Shown: positions 44,320-56,012, counted from the first letter of the stretch. The stretch is 64,000 bases of DNA from Zanthoxylum bungeanum (GCA_019454045.1 SKCR01031871.1:53532-117531); one strand, 5' to 3'. Notes: generated by a model not told the origin, from the letters alone. Program-made: numbers and translations.

Positions 44320-46623
44320 TGTTGGGGTTGGTGCTCTGAGCGCCAATTCCCGGTTGTATTTCTGTTGAATACTTCTATAAAATATTATTATTATGAATAA
44401 TATATGCAGTTTCTATAATATAATCTATCTTATTAAATGGTAAAGACGTATTGACCCTAGAATGATTAGTCATGATACAGTTGCAAAAGCGTCGCAACGG
44501 ACATTGAGTAGTATCATGACGTTGTCATTCTCAGACAGTTCCTGGTCAAGGTTTACACTACTTGGTCAGTATAGTAAACCCGTTGAGACCGGTACATGTC
44601 GTATACTGGAATATATGATTCCAATGGTTTCTCAATGAACCATAAGTCTTGGAGACTAGTATAGACGTGTAGGTGTTTATAGCGGATAAACATGAGACAT
44701 CTTCTACACTTAGACTGCAGTCACGTCACCGATCTATTTAGATCAGACCTCCGCCTGTTCGTTGGGTGTAGACAGATCCTCAGGGTGTCCTATGTGTATC
44801 AAGATAGGATCCGCCAGTTCTGTGTATCAGAGCATAGGTAGTCCATATGATTAGCAATCAGATAAAACCATGGGCCCGTGGTAAAGTTTAGAAGCTAGTT
44901 CTAAACATTCTTTTAAAGATTGCTAATAGAATAGTCGACTGGATAATCCCGATAGAGATTTGACGTTCATATCTATATCTCTGGGATTTATCCGGATACC
45001 TGTGACGGAGGAATTATACATTTGCCATGACCTCGACCTGTATGGTTCAGCGAGAATATCCGTGATCGTCATAATCTACGGGTGGATAGATTATGGACAC
45101 AAAATTAGATTTCGTGACGGATATACCTGAATCTAGAGAGTCTCAATAATGAAACATACTCGTAGAGCACTAGAGCAACATTAATAAATAATATTGATTA
45201 TTTATAAAAGTCGTTTAAAGGTTAAACGCAAGATACGTGCTAAAAGGACTAGATAGTCATTTGCCTAATTATTGTGTATTTACATTTAATACTTGATGAA
45301 TTTAAATACACATTAATTAATAGTCAAAATGAGTTATTTGACTTTTATCCTAAATGAATATATGTTTTTAATATTTAATGTAAATATTATACATATATTT
45401 AATATATTTGTATTTGATTAATTAATTAATTAATTAATTAATTGTTAAATGATTAAATTAATTAAAATATAAATATCTTATGTTAGGATATTTGTAGTAA
45501 ATGACATTAGTTGCTTTTGTTGACTTAAATAAATATCTAATAAAGTTGTTATTTAGATATTTAGGCAAGTTGACCAAATTAGTTTGAAATGAAAATGAAA
45601 TTACAAGTCTTATATTTTGTATATGTGAAATTCGGCCAAGGCCTTATTGTTGCAAGTATAAATTGATTTTCATTTCACTTTACACTTAACCTAATACACT
45701 TTACCAAATAAACTCCATTGAAGAAAACTAAGGAAAGCTTGAGAAAAGAAAGACATATCAAAGATAGCTTGGAATTTAGTAAGTTTTTCAAACTTGCTAT
45801 TAGAGAGGAAATTGTTCCTTAGGTTCTAGGCTTCAACATGTGATGTTCTTAGATTATTTCTTTCTTTATTTCTTTGTGTTTTTTGTTGATGGAAGTTTGA
45901 TAGAAGTGTTGAGCATGTATGGTGAAGGAAAGTTGTGACTATTGTAGTTGTAAACTTTCTTTTAAGGTTTTTGAAACCATGTTGCTAATCTAGAGTTATT
46001 GACCCACTCTTAAATGACCTAGATTTGATCTTGAGTTGTTTCATTTTGTTGAGACTTGGATTGGATGGAAGAATGATGATTGAAGTAATTGATTTAATGT
46101 ATTTGGTCTAATTTGTCCAATTTGTGGAAATTGAAAAATTAGGGTTCTTAACTAATTCCAAATTTGGGTCTTTTCATATATGTTGTATATTTGTGTGTTT
46201 ATATGATTCATATAAAGTTTCATGTTCATTGGATTACATTTAGATGTGTTTTGAGACATGAAATGACAAAGTGCACAATTGTGCTCCATTATGGTGCTCT
46301 CGGCCTTGTGAGAGAAATTTGGGGATTTTGGTGCTTTTGGTGTTTTGATGTTTTGAGCATCATAAGTTCATCTTAGAAATGATTTAGAATCATTCAAAAT
46401 TGATTAGATCAATTTCGGACTAAAATGGACAAAAATACAAAGCAATGGTAATTTGGTAAATTCACTTAAAAATATTTTATTGAATTTATTTTCATTATTT
46501 GATTATTGGAATATTAAATAAATATGTTTATTTAATTAATCCGAGAAAAAGTTTTGAAATCTGAAAATACGATTTTCACCGCTTCCGCTGCGTTACCGGA
46601 TCCACCCCCTAAAAACCCCTACA
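44320..46623 (+). repeat. 5' LTR of deleted copia
   Basis: TGTTGGGGTTGGTGCTC ... ACCCCTACA, 2304 bp. It lacks a ~70-bp block present in the LTRs at 12799 and 19531 (around 44692, where GATAAACA joins TGAGACATC). Confidence 0.92.
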
Positions 46624-46626
46624 AAA

Positions 46627-46638
46627 TGGTATCAGAGC
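46627..46638 (+). other. Primer binding site of deleted copia
   Basis: TGGTATCAGAGC, complementary to initiator tRNA-Met, lies 3 bases after the LTR end. Confidence 0.9.
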
Positions 46639-47386
46639 GAGTCTGATTCTAGGCCACCTAAAATGATTAGCCTTCATTGAATCAATGTTTAATCATGTTT
46701 TCTTGACTTTATGCATGCTTATTAGGATCTAAATCGGTTAGATTTAGGGTGTGTGATACTTAGCGGAAAATCCATAATTAATAAGGTTTGAATGTAATTA
46801 TGTATTTGATGCATGTTATATGGTCCGTCTTGTCAATACGGTTTATGAATACTTCTTTGTGACTACATCCGAAACCGTGCCTCTGCTGTGAGGATATAGC
46901 CGATAAAGATTTATTTATACCGGATGTATATCAGATACTAGGTAAATTCAAGTAAAAGCGGAATTCTGAATGTGCCCTAGCTGTCAGGATTACATAAGTA
47001 ACTTGAGTTTATCATTGACGAGTTTAACCTTGATACGTCTCCTTGTGGGCCTGCCTTCGCAGCGACAACGAGAAACGGCCAGGACCGGATACTTAGGAGT
47101 CATTAGTGAATGATCGACAAATGAGTTGTCTACCTGATGAACATATGTAGGCGAGACCGTGCCTCTGCTGTGAGCCGAAATATATTCACGGGATCCACTT
47201 TTCACTATTAGTATTTAATTTAATTATTAAATATTTGTATTCTGTTTTGGGATTACAGTATTGCATGATTTAGTGGGAGGGGCATATTAGATTAAAAATC
47301 CATGATCTAGTTTATGCTTTTGATATTATATGAAACTGCTTAATTTTCTACTAACCGTTTTTCGTGATCTATATGATAGATTGGCG

Positions 47387-47726
47387 ATGGCGGCACAATC
47401 CACAAATCAGTTTGCGCGTATGCTTGATGCGAACAAACTGAAAGGCGCTGAGAACTTTGCAGACTGGGAATTGGATTTGAGGATTGTCCTCGATTCTGAA
47501 AAATTGGGTTATGTTCTTGAGGGTCTGTTGCCCCTTGCAGTGGGTGCGGATGCTTCGGAGGAGGAACGCCAAGTTTTTGAAACTTGGAAGGATGATGATT
47601 TAAGGGTTAAATCATACATCCTTAGTTCACTCTCTCCGAAACTCAAGCAACAGTACTATGGTATGCTAGATTCATATACTATGATGACGCGATTGAGACA
47701 ATCGTTTGAGAACCAAGAAAAAGTGA
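47387..47726 (+). pseudogene. Copia gag fragment
   Basis: From ATG 47387 the frame is open for about 113 codons: MAAQSTNQFARMLDANKLKG, ENFADWELDLRIVLDSEKLG, then VFETWKDDDLRVKSYILSSL and YTMMTRLRQSFENQEK. This is the N-terminal copia gag domain and is better preserved than the copy at 15971. It ends where the sequence jumps into LTR sequence (TATTTGTGTGTGTATATGA), so the last five codons before the stop are LTR. No zinc knuckle remains. Confidence 0.88.
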
Positions 47727-48162
47727 CTATTTGTGTGTGTATATGATGCATATAAAGTTTCATGTTCATTGGATTACATTTAGATGTGTTTTGAGACATG
47801 AAATGACAAAGTGCACAATTGTGCTCCCTTATGGTGCTCTCGGCCTTGTGAGAGAAATTTGGGGATTTTGGTGCTTTTGGTGTTTTGATGTTTTGAGCAT
47901 CATAAGTTCATCTTAGAAATGATTTAGAATCATTCAAAATTGATTAGATCAATTTCGGACTAAAATGGACAAAAATACAAAGCAAGGGTAATTTGGTAAA
48001 TTCACTTAAAAATGTTTTATTGAATTTATTTTCATTATTTGATTATTGGAATATTAAATAAATATGTTCATTTAATTAATCCGAGAAAAAGTTTTGAAAT
48101 CTGAAAATACGATTTTCACCGCTTCCGCTGCGTTACCGGATCCCCCCCTAAAAACCCCTACA
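47727..48162 (+). repeat. Partial 3' LTR of deleted copia
   Basis: It matches 46187-46623 with very few differences and ends CCCCTACA. The junction lies at a TATTTGTGTGT word shared by gag-side and LTR sequence. Confidence 0.9.
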
Positions 48163-48724
48163 GCGCCCTTGCTAACATGCGCCTGCCACGTGTCAATATC
48201 TCAGCAACTCTGCTAACGTACGTCGTGCCACGTGTCGCCATCACATGCTGCCGACACTCATAATTGAAGAATGCGTCATTGCTGACGTCAGCATGATGTC
48301 TGCGTCGCGACATAAGAAGAAATTTCTGCGTCGCGACACGAAGCCAATAATTCGGAGCCGCCACATGTCAGCCGATCTAGAGAACGCGCCGCATTTGGCG
48401 CCGTAAATCATTACGCGTCGCGACGCGCCCCACCTATCCACCCCTATAAATTCAGCCGAAAATTCTCATTTCAGATGTACCTTCCTCTCTGTAATTCTCT
48501 GATAATACTAAGGAGTTTGTATCTAGTTTGTTTAAATTTCAGTTCTGTAGTTAATTTTATTTACTTTTTGTAATAGTAATTTACTTTCTTTTCTTTTTCA
48601 TTGCTTACTATTCAGCAATGAGGAGGTAACTTCCCCCTGCTAGGGTAAAAGGTAAAGCTTTTATTATTGCTAATTAGATTAATCTCCATTAATTATAATA
48701 TAATAACTACTTAAAACTTGACTT

Positions 48725-48875
48725 AACAAGGATACCGCTGTATTGGTCGGTTGGTAATTAATTATAAACTGGTTTTAACCTGACTAAACTTGGATACCGC
48801 CTGGTTGGTCGATTAGTAATTAATTATTAATTTGACTTAATCAGGTTACCGCCTATATGGATGGTTGGTAATATC
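48725..48875 (+). repeat. Diverged TACCGCC-GGTCGGTTGG array
   Basis: Three to four spaced units (TACCGCTGTATTGGTCGGTT, TACCGCCTGGTTGGTCGATT, TACCGCCTATATGGATGGTT). They correspond to the array at 9450-9632 of the other Athila-like LTR. Confidence 0.75.
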
Positions 48876-49781
48876 TGACAAGTTAATATATTATATTAAG
48901 GGAGATATCTAAAATAATAGTAATAAAAGTGGATCCTCTAACCCCTAGTATTTTCTTTTATTGTATTTTACCTTTTTAATTTTCAGTATTTACTTTTCAG
49001 CATTTACTTTATGTTTTTTTTTTAAGTTTTTACTAGCCTTAGATATGTGTCGTAGCTAAGCCCATTATCTGTGATTGTGATGAATTCCAATATCACCGGG
49101 TTATAAGGGGTTATTTTATAGTTTGGGTAATACAAATGTTTACTTATTAAGTCTTAAGCTTAATGCTTCTTGTTAACTGGCCACTAATAAGATTGATCTG
49201 GTAAACTTAAAATAAACTTGACAGAGGAATTTTAGGTTTCAGCTTTATACTTAATAGCCCACGATCTTCCTTGATGATGGATAACCCTTTAATAGATTTC
49301 CTTACATGATAGACATATACCTATCGGGCGGGGGTAACCACAATTAGAACGTAATCTTAATGAATTCAGGTAACTTGGTTAACATAGACATATGATTTAA
49401 TTGGGTTACAATGGGTATTTACATCTGACCATCGACAGAGGCTTTTGCAGAATTTCGTGTTCCAGGTTAGTAAATCAATATATTACACCAACATGAAATA
49501 ATCATTTCATCTTTAAATAGATATTGGAAGAAATCACAACCCTGGATAGTTTTATAAATTTGAATTTTCTTTAATCTACTTTCACGCCAATTTATTTACT
49601 TGTTTTAATCTTTAATTTTTAAGTCACCACTCAATCAATCAAAACAATCTATTAGATACTCGTAAAAAATTTGACTTCATAAATTAATAGATTAGGTATT
49701 AAGTCCTCGTGAGATCGATACTTTTTATACTACTTTAACGATACGTGCGCTTGTATTATACGCGTGTGACAACGCCGGTCA

Positions 49782-50391
49782 GTCATTCGAGGTGAATAGG
49801 CTTGAAACCTATAAATTAAGCATTGTCACTGTGGAAACCCAATCTAGCTAACTGGAGATCCCAAGATCTAGGTTCAAAAGGGACAACTGAAACTTTGTAC
49901 AATTCAAAACAAGCACTGTGGAGTTCTATATACTTTTTCCCATACCTATAATGACGCAGAGTGCTGTCTGTCAAGATTAGGATAAGCTAAGGTTTTTAAT
50001 GATCACTATATTTAGAGAAGAGTCCTAATGGGGGTATAAGTAGATACCTTTCATAGTAGATCACCTATTTCAAGTAAGAAGTGAGGCTGATTCCATGGGA
50101 ATTTTGAAGGCTGGATTCCCTAAGGTACTTGATGAATCCAGGATCGATGTTCATGGCCGAACTGAACACAACCGTAGAACGGGAAATGGTCGAAGTAAAG
50201 CTGTGTGATGGCTATTGTCTTGGTTTACACCAATAGTGGAACAGTTCAAGACTATGAGTCACTGGTTTGCCAAGTAAATCCGATTGTCATTTACTAGGAA
50301 AGATTCAAGGCGAAAGCTACCTATTCTGATACAATTTTTTCACAAAAACTCTTTTAAGTGTCTGCATCAATATTACAGAATTGTGGGGGAT
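49782..50391 (+). other. 3' end of a copia-type element, non-coding
   Basis: No open frame is seen. The stretch ends in GAATTGTGGGGGATTGTTGGAAATT, a typical copia polypurine tract (TGTGGGGGA, about 50382-50390) followed by an LTR start. The body is therefore inferred to be the 3' untranslated part of such an element. Its upstream part is missing. Confidence 0.55.
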
Positions 50392-50581
50392 TGTTGGAAA
50401 TTCTCTAATATATATATATATATATATATATAGTATAAGTATGGGAGACATGTCCTTAAGTAGTGCCTTATGGGAAGGCACAAGTTTGAAGGGACATATC
50501 CTCTAAATTGGAAGGATGCATCTCTAGAACTTCTTAGGCTTTAGGAAAGGGTATAACCCTTAGGAGGATTACATCCTCTAA
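50392..50581 (+). repeat. LTR start with (TA)n microsatellite, truncated
   Basis: TGTTGGAAATTCTC begins the LTR. A TA dinucleotide run lies at about 50407-50432. The LTR sequence ends where the duplicated ARM-gene block begins (AATTACAAGAG at 50582). Confidence 0.6.
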
Positions 50582-51270
50582 ATTACAAGAGTGTTCTCAA
50601 ACATTTGTTTTCAAATGGTTATAGATTTTGGTAATTGGTGATATTTTGCATGGTTATTACACTGACACGTGTGTTAGCAACATCAAAGCAGTTTCAGCCA
50701 GTGAGTGAATTGATCACTGTGTCGGCTTACTCCCACAGTTCCTGAGAAAATATTAAAATTTTCAATCTCTGCTGTGGTTTCTATGACAGCTTCTAGCTCC
50801 ATCGCGAAACCCAGTTTCCTGAAATATGTACATTCGTAGACTTATCTCTCATCATCCAAATTGCCAGCTCTATGGCAAACCTCCTCTTATTCTTGGAACC
50901 TTATTGGTGGTTGTTGTATTTCCTCAGAATCTGGAATAGCGTATTAGCTAAATCAACTTCCCTGATTCCTAACCTTTGAAACATGATGCTGGATTCTTCA
51001 GAGTCATGAATCTGAAACATGTGCTGCTAGTCCAATCATCACTTCTGTAGTTTGTATTCTTCTGATATGATTGCCTTAAGAATCTCTGCAACGGAGAAGA
51101 GAATTAAACTATGACTCTTTGTTCCATTGGGATAAAAGCTTTGGTGATAGAAGAAATAGTTTGTTGTTAGCACTTATGTGAGTGGCGGCAGCTGTGATTC
51201 CTCTTAACTGATTGAAGCAATCTGCTCTCCGCTAAGCTGCAAAGCAAATTTCTCAAGATTCTTGCGCATT

Positions 51271-51579
51271 TGTTGTGAATAAACACACAATAATAGAGGT
51301 GAATTGAGAGAAAACTCTTCTTTTATATATACCCACAAAAGAATTACAAAGCTTACAATCCAAGCTTTACAAAAAACTCTCAAACACTTTACTCTCTATC
51401 TTTCTCACATTTGGGATAATTTTCTAATGGACTTAGGGCTCCTTATATAATGCTCAAACCGCGTGAACAGTTCACGCGGTTTGAGCAAGTTGGCAACTTT
51501 GCCAACTTCTCAAACACTCTTTGCAGCTTGGCCAAGTTGGCCAGCTGCAACACAGCATGTTGCATGCTGTAATACATCA
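51271..51579 (-). repeat. 3' LTR of TNT1-like element
   Basis: On the plus strand TGTTGTGAATAAAC ... GTAATACATCA. It contains a perfect palindrome (51451-51487) next to a TATA sequence (CTTATATAAT on the plus strand, 51443-51452). Confidence 0.95.
51451..51487 (-). promoter_or_regulatory. 37-bp palindrome abutting the LTR TATA box
   Basis: TGCTCAAACCGCGTGAAC (51451-51468), one spacer base, then its exact reverse complement (51470-51487). On the element's strand it lies immediately upstream of the TATA box. The 5' LTR keeps a slightly imperfect copy (56623-56660). This suggests a dimeric regulator site or a hairpin; the factor is unknown. Confidence 0.7.
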
Positions 51580-51592
51580 AATCTCCCCCTGG
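51580..51592 (-). other. Polypurine tract of TNT1-like element
   Basis: On the minus strand CCAGGGGGAGATT directly precedes the 3' LTR (TGATGTATTAC). Confidence 0.85.
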
Positions 51593-51739
51593 TGAAGATT
51601 TCCCCAAAATCTGAGCCGACCATTAATCATCCAATCCGGATCCTCCAAAGGATCCTCCCCTGGCTGCATCTGTATGACTGCCTACGTACCCTGAGTTGGG
51701 ATCAAGCCAATCGTAGTTCTCTGAATCTCCCCACTCTGA

Positions 51740-52702
51740 CTATGTGGAGAGTTTTGTCATCCCGGCTATGGCACGACAGATTTCAAGCTTCTCCTTCGGT
51801 AAAACCTTCGTGAACATATCGGCACCGTTGTCGTCGGTGTGAATTTTCCTGAGTTCTAACAGCCTTGAGCTCAGGACGTCCCGTATCCAGTGATACCTCA
51901 CATCGATATGTTTTGACCTCGAATGAAAGTGGAATTTTTACCGAGATAGATAGCACTCTGGCTATCGCAGTACAAAATGTACTTCTCTTGCTTGAAACCC
52001 AATTCCTGGACGAATGTCTTCATCCACAGCAATTCCTTGCAAGCTTCTGTCACTGCAATGAATTCTGCCTCTGTTGTAGAAAGTGCAACACACCTCTGCA
52101 ACCTTGACTGCCATGCCACAGCTCCTCCTGAGAGAGTAATCAGATACCCCGAAGTAGACTTTCGGGTATCCACATCTCCTGCCATATCTGAATCGGTGTA
52201 GCCCATCAACACTGGTTTGTTGTGCTGCTTCCAAAACATAACCTCATTTGGATGTGCCTCGAAGATACCGCATAATCCATTTGACAGCATTCCAGTGTTC
52301 CCGTCCTGGGTTTGACATAAACCGGCTGACCAATCCAACTGCGTGTGCTAAGTCTGGCCTCGTGCACACCATGGCATACATAAGACTTCCCACTGCTGAG
52401 GTGTATGGAACCTGTTTCATTTCCTCCTTCCCTGTCTCAGTAGAGGGACTCTGCTGCGTACTCAATCTAAAGTGGGTAGCAAGAGGAGTGCTAACCGCTT
52501 TAGCCTTGTCCATCTGGAATCTCTGAAGTACCTTCTCGATGTACTCCTCCTGTGACAAGTATAATCTCCTGGCTTTCCGATCACGACCGATCCTGATGCC
52601 AAGAATCTGTTTAGCTGGCCCCAAGTCTTTCATCTCAAAAGACTTACTCAGTTGCTGCTTCAAATTATCAATCCTCGATTGATTCCTGCCAACTATCAAC
52701 AT
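51740..52702 (-). pseudogene. TNT1-like RT C-terminus and RNase H
   Basis: The frame 52702-52244 has MLIVGRNQSRIDNLKQQL, MKDLGPAKQILGIRIGRDR, LYLSQEEYIEKVL, YTSAVGSLMYAMVCTRPDLA and HWNAVKWIMRYLRGT. A frameshift at about 52250 leads to 52338-51898 with GYTDSDMAGDVDTRKSTSGY, LSTTEAEFIAVTEACKELLW and YCDSQSAIYL (RNase H D-E-D). A slip near 51900 breaks the HIDVRYHWIRD-type end, but DNGADMFTKVLPKEKL is still readable to about 51760. Typical of TNT1. Confidence 0.92.
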
Positions 52703-53500
52703 ATCATCTACATATAACGTAAGATGATAAAATCATCGTCAGAAAACTTTCTGAACGAAAACACAATGGTCTGAAGTAGTCTTCTTGTATCCCTGCTCCC
52801 CCATAACTGACTCAAACTTCACGTACCACTGTCTCGGTGCCTGTTTCAAACCGTAGAGGCTTTTCCTGAGTCTGCACACATAATCCTCTTTCCCGCTGAC
52901 TCTGAAGCCTTCTGGTTGCTCCATGTAAATTTCTTCTTCCAGATCCCCGTGAAGAAATGCGGTCTTGACATCCATCTGCTCAACTTCCAGGTCGAGGCTT
53001 GCTGCTAAGCTGAGTACCACTCTGATGGATGACATCTTCACAACTGGAGAGAAGATTTCATCGAAGTCAATGCCTTTCCTCTGATTGAATCCCTTGACAA
53101 CTAGTCTGGCTTTGTACCGGGGTTGTGAAGTATGCTCCTGTTGCTTCACCCTGTACACCCATTTGTTCTTCAAAGCCCGTTTGCCTCTTGGCAATTTCAC
53201 CAACTCAAAAGTGTGATTGTCATGCAAAGATTTCATCTCATCTTGCATGGCTTCCTCCCACTTTTCTCTGTCTTCTGTTTCCACAGCCTCCTGGTAGCTC
53301 TCGGGTTCTCCCCCGTCAGTAAGCAGCACATACTCATATGCAGAGTATTGGTTGAAGGTCGCCTCTCTCTGTCAGACCTTCTCTGTGGAACTGTTGGTGG
53401 AACTTCTGGTACTGGTGGTTGATCATGATCATCATCTCTGGGAGCTTCATCACCTGTACCCTCATGTCTGGGAACCTCATCTTCAACTCGAACTGGCACC
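52700..53500 (-). pseudogene. TNT1-like reverse transcriptase, N-terminal and catalytic part
   Basis: Open from 53329 to 52739: REKWEEAMQDEMKSLHDNHT, LPRGKRALKNKWVYRVK, PRYKARLVVKGFNQRKGIDF, EIFSPVVKMSSIRVVL, VEQMDVKTAFLHGDLEEEIY and KSLYGLKQAPRQWYVKF. A frameshift at about 52735 lies just before the catalytic YMDDML (about 52710-52690). The linker between integrase and RT (53550-53330) is also shifted. Confidence 0.93.
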
Positions 53501-53550
53501 GGGTGTCTGAGGTTCTGGATTCACATTTCTGTATTGCTGGGGCATTGTCT

Positions 53551-54338
53551 TCATCTCTTTCTGATATCTTCTATGGTCTGGTCTTCAACAAAGACAACAT
53601 CTCGGCTTCTGACGATCTTCTTCTCCACAGGATCATACAGTTTGTAGCCGAAATCATCCTGACCATAGCCAATAAAGACACACTGTCGCGTCTTTGCATC
53701 AAGCTTGGATCTCTCGTCCTTTGGGATGTGTACAAATGCTTTGCACCCAAAGACATGTAAGTGCTCGTACGACACTTCTTTACCTGTCCAAGCTTGGTTA
53801 GGAACATTACCTTTCAGTGCGACCGCTGGGGACATGTTCAAAACATGAACTGCTGTGATGAGTGCCTCCCCCCAGAATGTCTTCGGCAGCTTGGCTTGTG
53901 ACAGCAAGCTTCTGATCCTCTCGCACAAGGTTCTGTTCATCCTCTCAGCTAGGCCATTCAGCTGAGGTGTCTTCGGAGGTGTCGTTTGATGTCTGATTCC
54001 TTGCGTCTTGCAGTACTGATCAAACGGACCTCTGTATTCTCCACCATTGTCTGTTCTGATGCACTTCAGTTTCTTGCCGGTTCTCTCTCTCCCCACCAAG
54101 CATGAAACTCCTTGAACACTCCCAGCACTTGATCTTTTCTCTTCAAGGTGTATGCCCAGATCTTCCTTGAATGATCATCAATAATGTCACAAAATACAGT
54201 GACCCTCCGAGTGTTCGTATCTGCATCGGACCACATACATCTGAATGTATGAGATCTAGTACCTCCGGTCCGGTTTCCGTTGAGGCGGGGAGCTCTGGAA
54301 GGATACTCTGTTCTGCTTTCCAGCCATGCAGTGTTCAC
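53551..54338 (-). pseudogene. TNT1-like integrase catalytic core
   Basis: The frame 54338-54066 carries VFCDIIDDHSRKIWAYTLK (Asp region) and is shifted near 54070. It continues at 54099-53551 with KLKCIRTDNGGEYRGPFDQY (second Asp), TTPPKTPQLNGLAERMNRTL (Glu), WGEALITAVHVLNMSP, HVFGCKAFVHIPKDERSK and CVFIGYGQDDFGYKLYDP. This is the canonical order for a copia integrase. Confidence 0.93.
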
Positions 54339-55254
54339 ACTTCCGTAAGTGTGAGTTCTTCAATTCCGGAAGAACATTCCGCCTGCGTAGTATCTCCATC
54401 CCTGTTTGGCTCATGTGACCGAGCTTTTTATGCCATAACTCGGCTGCCTCATTACTGTTGACTGTATTTATGCTACTATTTGAAAGCTTAGCATGCATCA
54501 AATACAGGGTTGAGTCTTTCTTACCTCGTGCCACGACCATTGATCCTTTAGTGAGCTTCCAGCATCCGTCACTAAAGGTGCTGCAGAAACCTTCATCATC
54601 CAGCTTGCCTGTTGAGATCAGGTTTAACCGGATATCTGGGATGTGCTTGACTCCCTTCAACACTAGCCTTGTCCCGTTCTCTGTTTCAAGGCAGATGTCT
54701 CCAATACCGACGGCTTTGGACTGTCCGTCATTCCCCATCCTTACAGCACCGTAGTCCCCTGGTGTGTAAGATGAAAAGAAGTCTCTGCGAGATGTGGCGT
54801 GTATGGATGCGCCACTATCTATCACCCAACTGGTCTCGTGGCTGGCAAGATTCACAACATTTTCTTCATACATTATGCAGAAGTCTTTGGAGGTTTTCTC
54901 GGTGGTTGTAGCAACTCTTTCTTGATTAGAGTCACCATCTCTCCTGGACTGCTCGTTCTTCAGTTTGTAGCAATCCCGCTTCATATGGCCTTTCTTTCTT
55001 ACAGTGATAGCACTCAATATCCCTCTCGTTCTTGATTTCCCTCGGTTCTTGTCTGATCTCCCTGGGCCTCGGCTTTTACTCCTCCCCCTTCTGGTGTTCT
55101 TTTCTCTGTCACTAGAGCTTCTGAGGTTGAGGCTGATGCTGACTCCTGCATTCTCGTCCTCTTTTCTTCCTCGAAGATCCTGGTCTTTGCCATCTCCATA
55201 GTGACTTTCCCATCTGCGGCTGAATTGATCACCGTAGATCTGAACGTTTCCCAA
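54256..55254 (-). pseudogene. TNT1-like nucleocapsid, protease and GAG-pre-integrase
   Basis: The 332-codon open frame starts in the middle of gag. It has an Arg-rich SKSRGPGRSDKNRGKSR stretch, then a zinc knuckle whose first half is frameshifted (KKGHMKRDCYK intact). The protease follows: WVIDSGASIHATSRRDFF (catalytic DSGA), VLKGVKHIPDIRLNLIS. The HHCC region ends it: LWHKKLGHMSQTGMEIL ... CEHCMAGKQNRVSF. Matches TNT1-type elements throughout. Confidence 0.92.
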
Positions 55255-55716
55255 GATTCTGGTAACGTATTAAGGAGTATTAACCATTTACCTCATCTCC
55301 GAAGTCTATGCCCAATCCAGACAATTCCTTCATGGTTCCGAGGAAGTCATTGATATGATCTGCCACAGCTGTACCCTCCTGGTATTTCAAACCCATCATC
55401 TTCTTGATGTAGTACAGCTTGTTGTTTCCAGTCTTTTCTTGGAAAAGCTCCTCCAGCTTTCCCCATAAGGTACGTGCATTTGCATCTTCACTGACATGGT
55501 TGACGATACTATCGTCGATCCACTGACGAATAGTACTGCATGTTTTCTGGTGAAGATTAGCCCACTTCTCATCGGATATTCCTTCTGGTTTCTTCTCTCC
55601 AGAAATACCGGTCCATCATAGTCCTTCACATACAGAAGGTCTTTCATCCTTCCTCTCCATGTGAAATAGTTTGTACTGGTTAACAAAATCATTTTTCCGT
55701 TGCTCCCCTCCATCAT
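55255..55716 (-). pseudogene. TNT1-like gag N-terminal part
   Basis: The start MMEGSNGKMILLTSTNYFTW resembles the conserved copia gag N-terminus (LTSxNYxxWRxxMKDLL). A frameshift at about 55610 moves the domain to another frame, where NLHQKTCSTIRQW, LWGKLEELFQEKT and KMMGLKYQEGT can be read on to about 55370. A TAA-containing region near 55270 and another shift precede the next ORF. Confidence 0.85.
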
Positions 55717-55794
55717 AAAAATTCTAAGCAGAATTTCAAAAAACGGACCTCACCGTTGCGTCCGGAATGGTCGAAAATGGTGGAAATGACACTT

Positions 55795-56012
55795 CGTTTG
55801 TCAAAATCCGACACAGGGACCAAATTGCAAATTCCAGAAATTACAGGGGTCAAAGTGCAATTTCCGAAAGTTCAGGGGCCAAAGTGAAATTACGGAAAAA
55901 GTTCAGGGACTAAGTTGCAATTTACAAAAAGTTCAGGGACTAAATTGTAAATATCTGAAAGTATAGGGGCTAAACTGTAATTTTCAGAAAGTTAAGGGAC
56001 CTATCTGAAATT
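55795..56012 (-). repeat. Leader array 1: ~35-bp units
   Basis: On the plus strand about six diverged units of AAAGTTCAGGGACTAAATTG plus CAATTTAC-like sequence. It lies in the untranslated leader just upstream of gag on the element's strand. Confidence 0.85.

Larger units (their letters stand above)
44320..48162 (+). mobile_element. Internally deleted copia element, TSD GCGCC
   Basis: 5' LTR 44320-46623, PBS 46627, leader, partial gag 47387 to about 47726, then directly the last 436 bp of a 3' LTR (47727-48162). The target duplication GCGCC is at 44315-44319 and 48163-48167. The rest of gag, all of pol, the PPT and the first ~1.87 kb of the 3' LTR are missing. Both outer ends are intact, so the deletion came after insertion or was fixed in the template. 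Same LTR family as 12799-21941. Confidence 0.94.
44027..49781 (+). mobile_element. Second Athila-like LTR, probably solo, split by a copia element
   Basis: Starts TGATGAGTGGTAAATG and ends ACAACGCCGGTCA, like the LTR 8596-10530 (TGATGAGCGG ... ATCGGTCA). The sequence CCTTAGATATGT(G/T)TCGTA(G/A)CTAA, the GCGGGGGTA block and the final ACTTTAACGATACGTGCG stretch are shared. Without the 3.8-kb copia insertion it is about 1.9 kb. No PBS or internal region follows. The flanks AAAGA (left) and GTCAT (right) do not match, so a simple solo LTR is not proven. Confidence 0.82.

Noticed and set aside
53132..53422. Plus-strand ORFs across the TNT1-like element (also 54458-55201, 51463-52526)
   Set aside because: They are antisense shadows of the minus-strand pol genes, whose catalytic motifs are clear.
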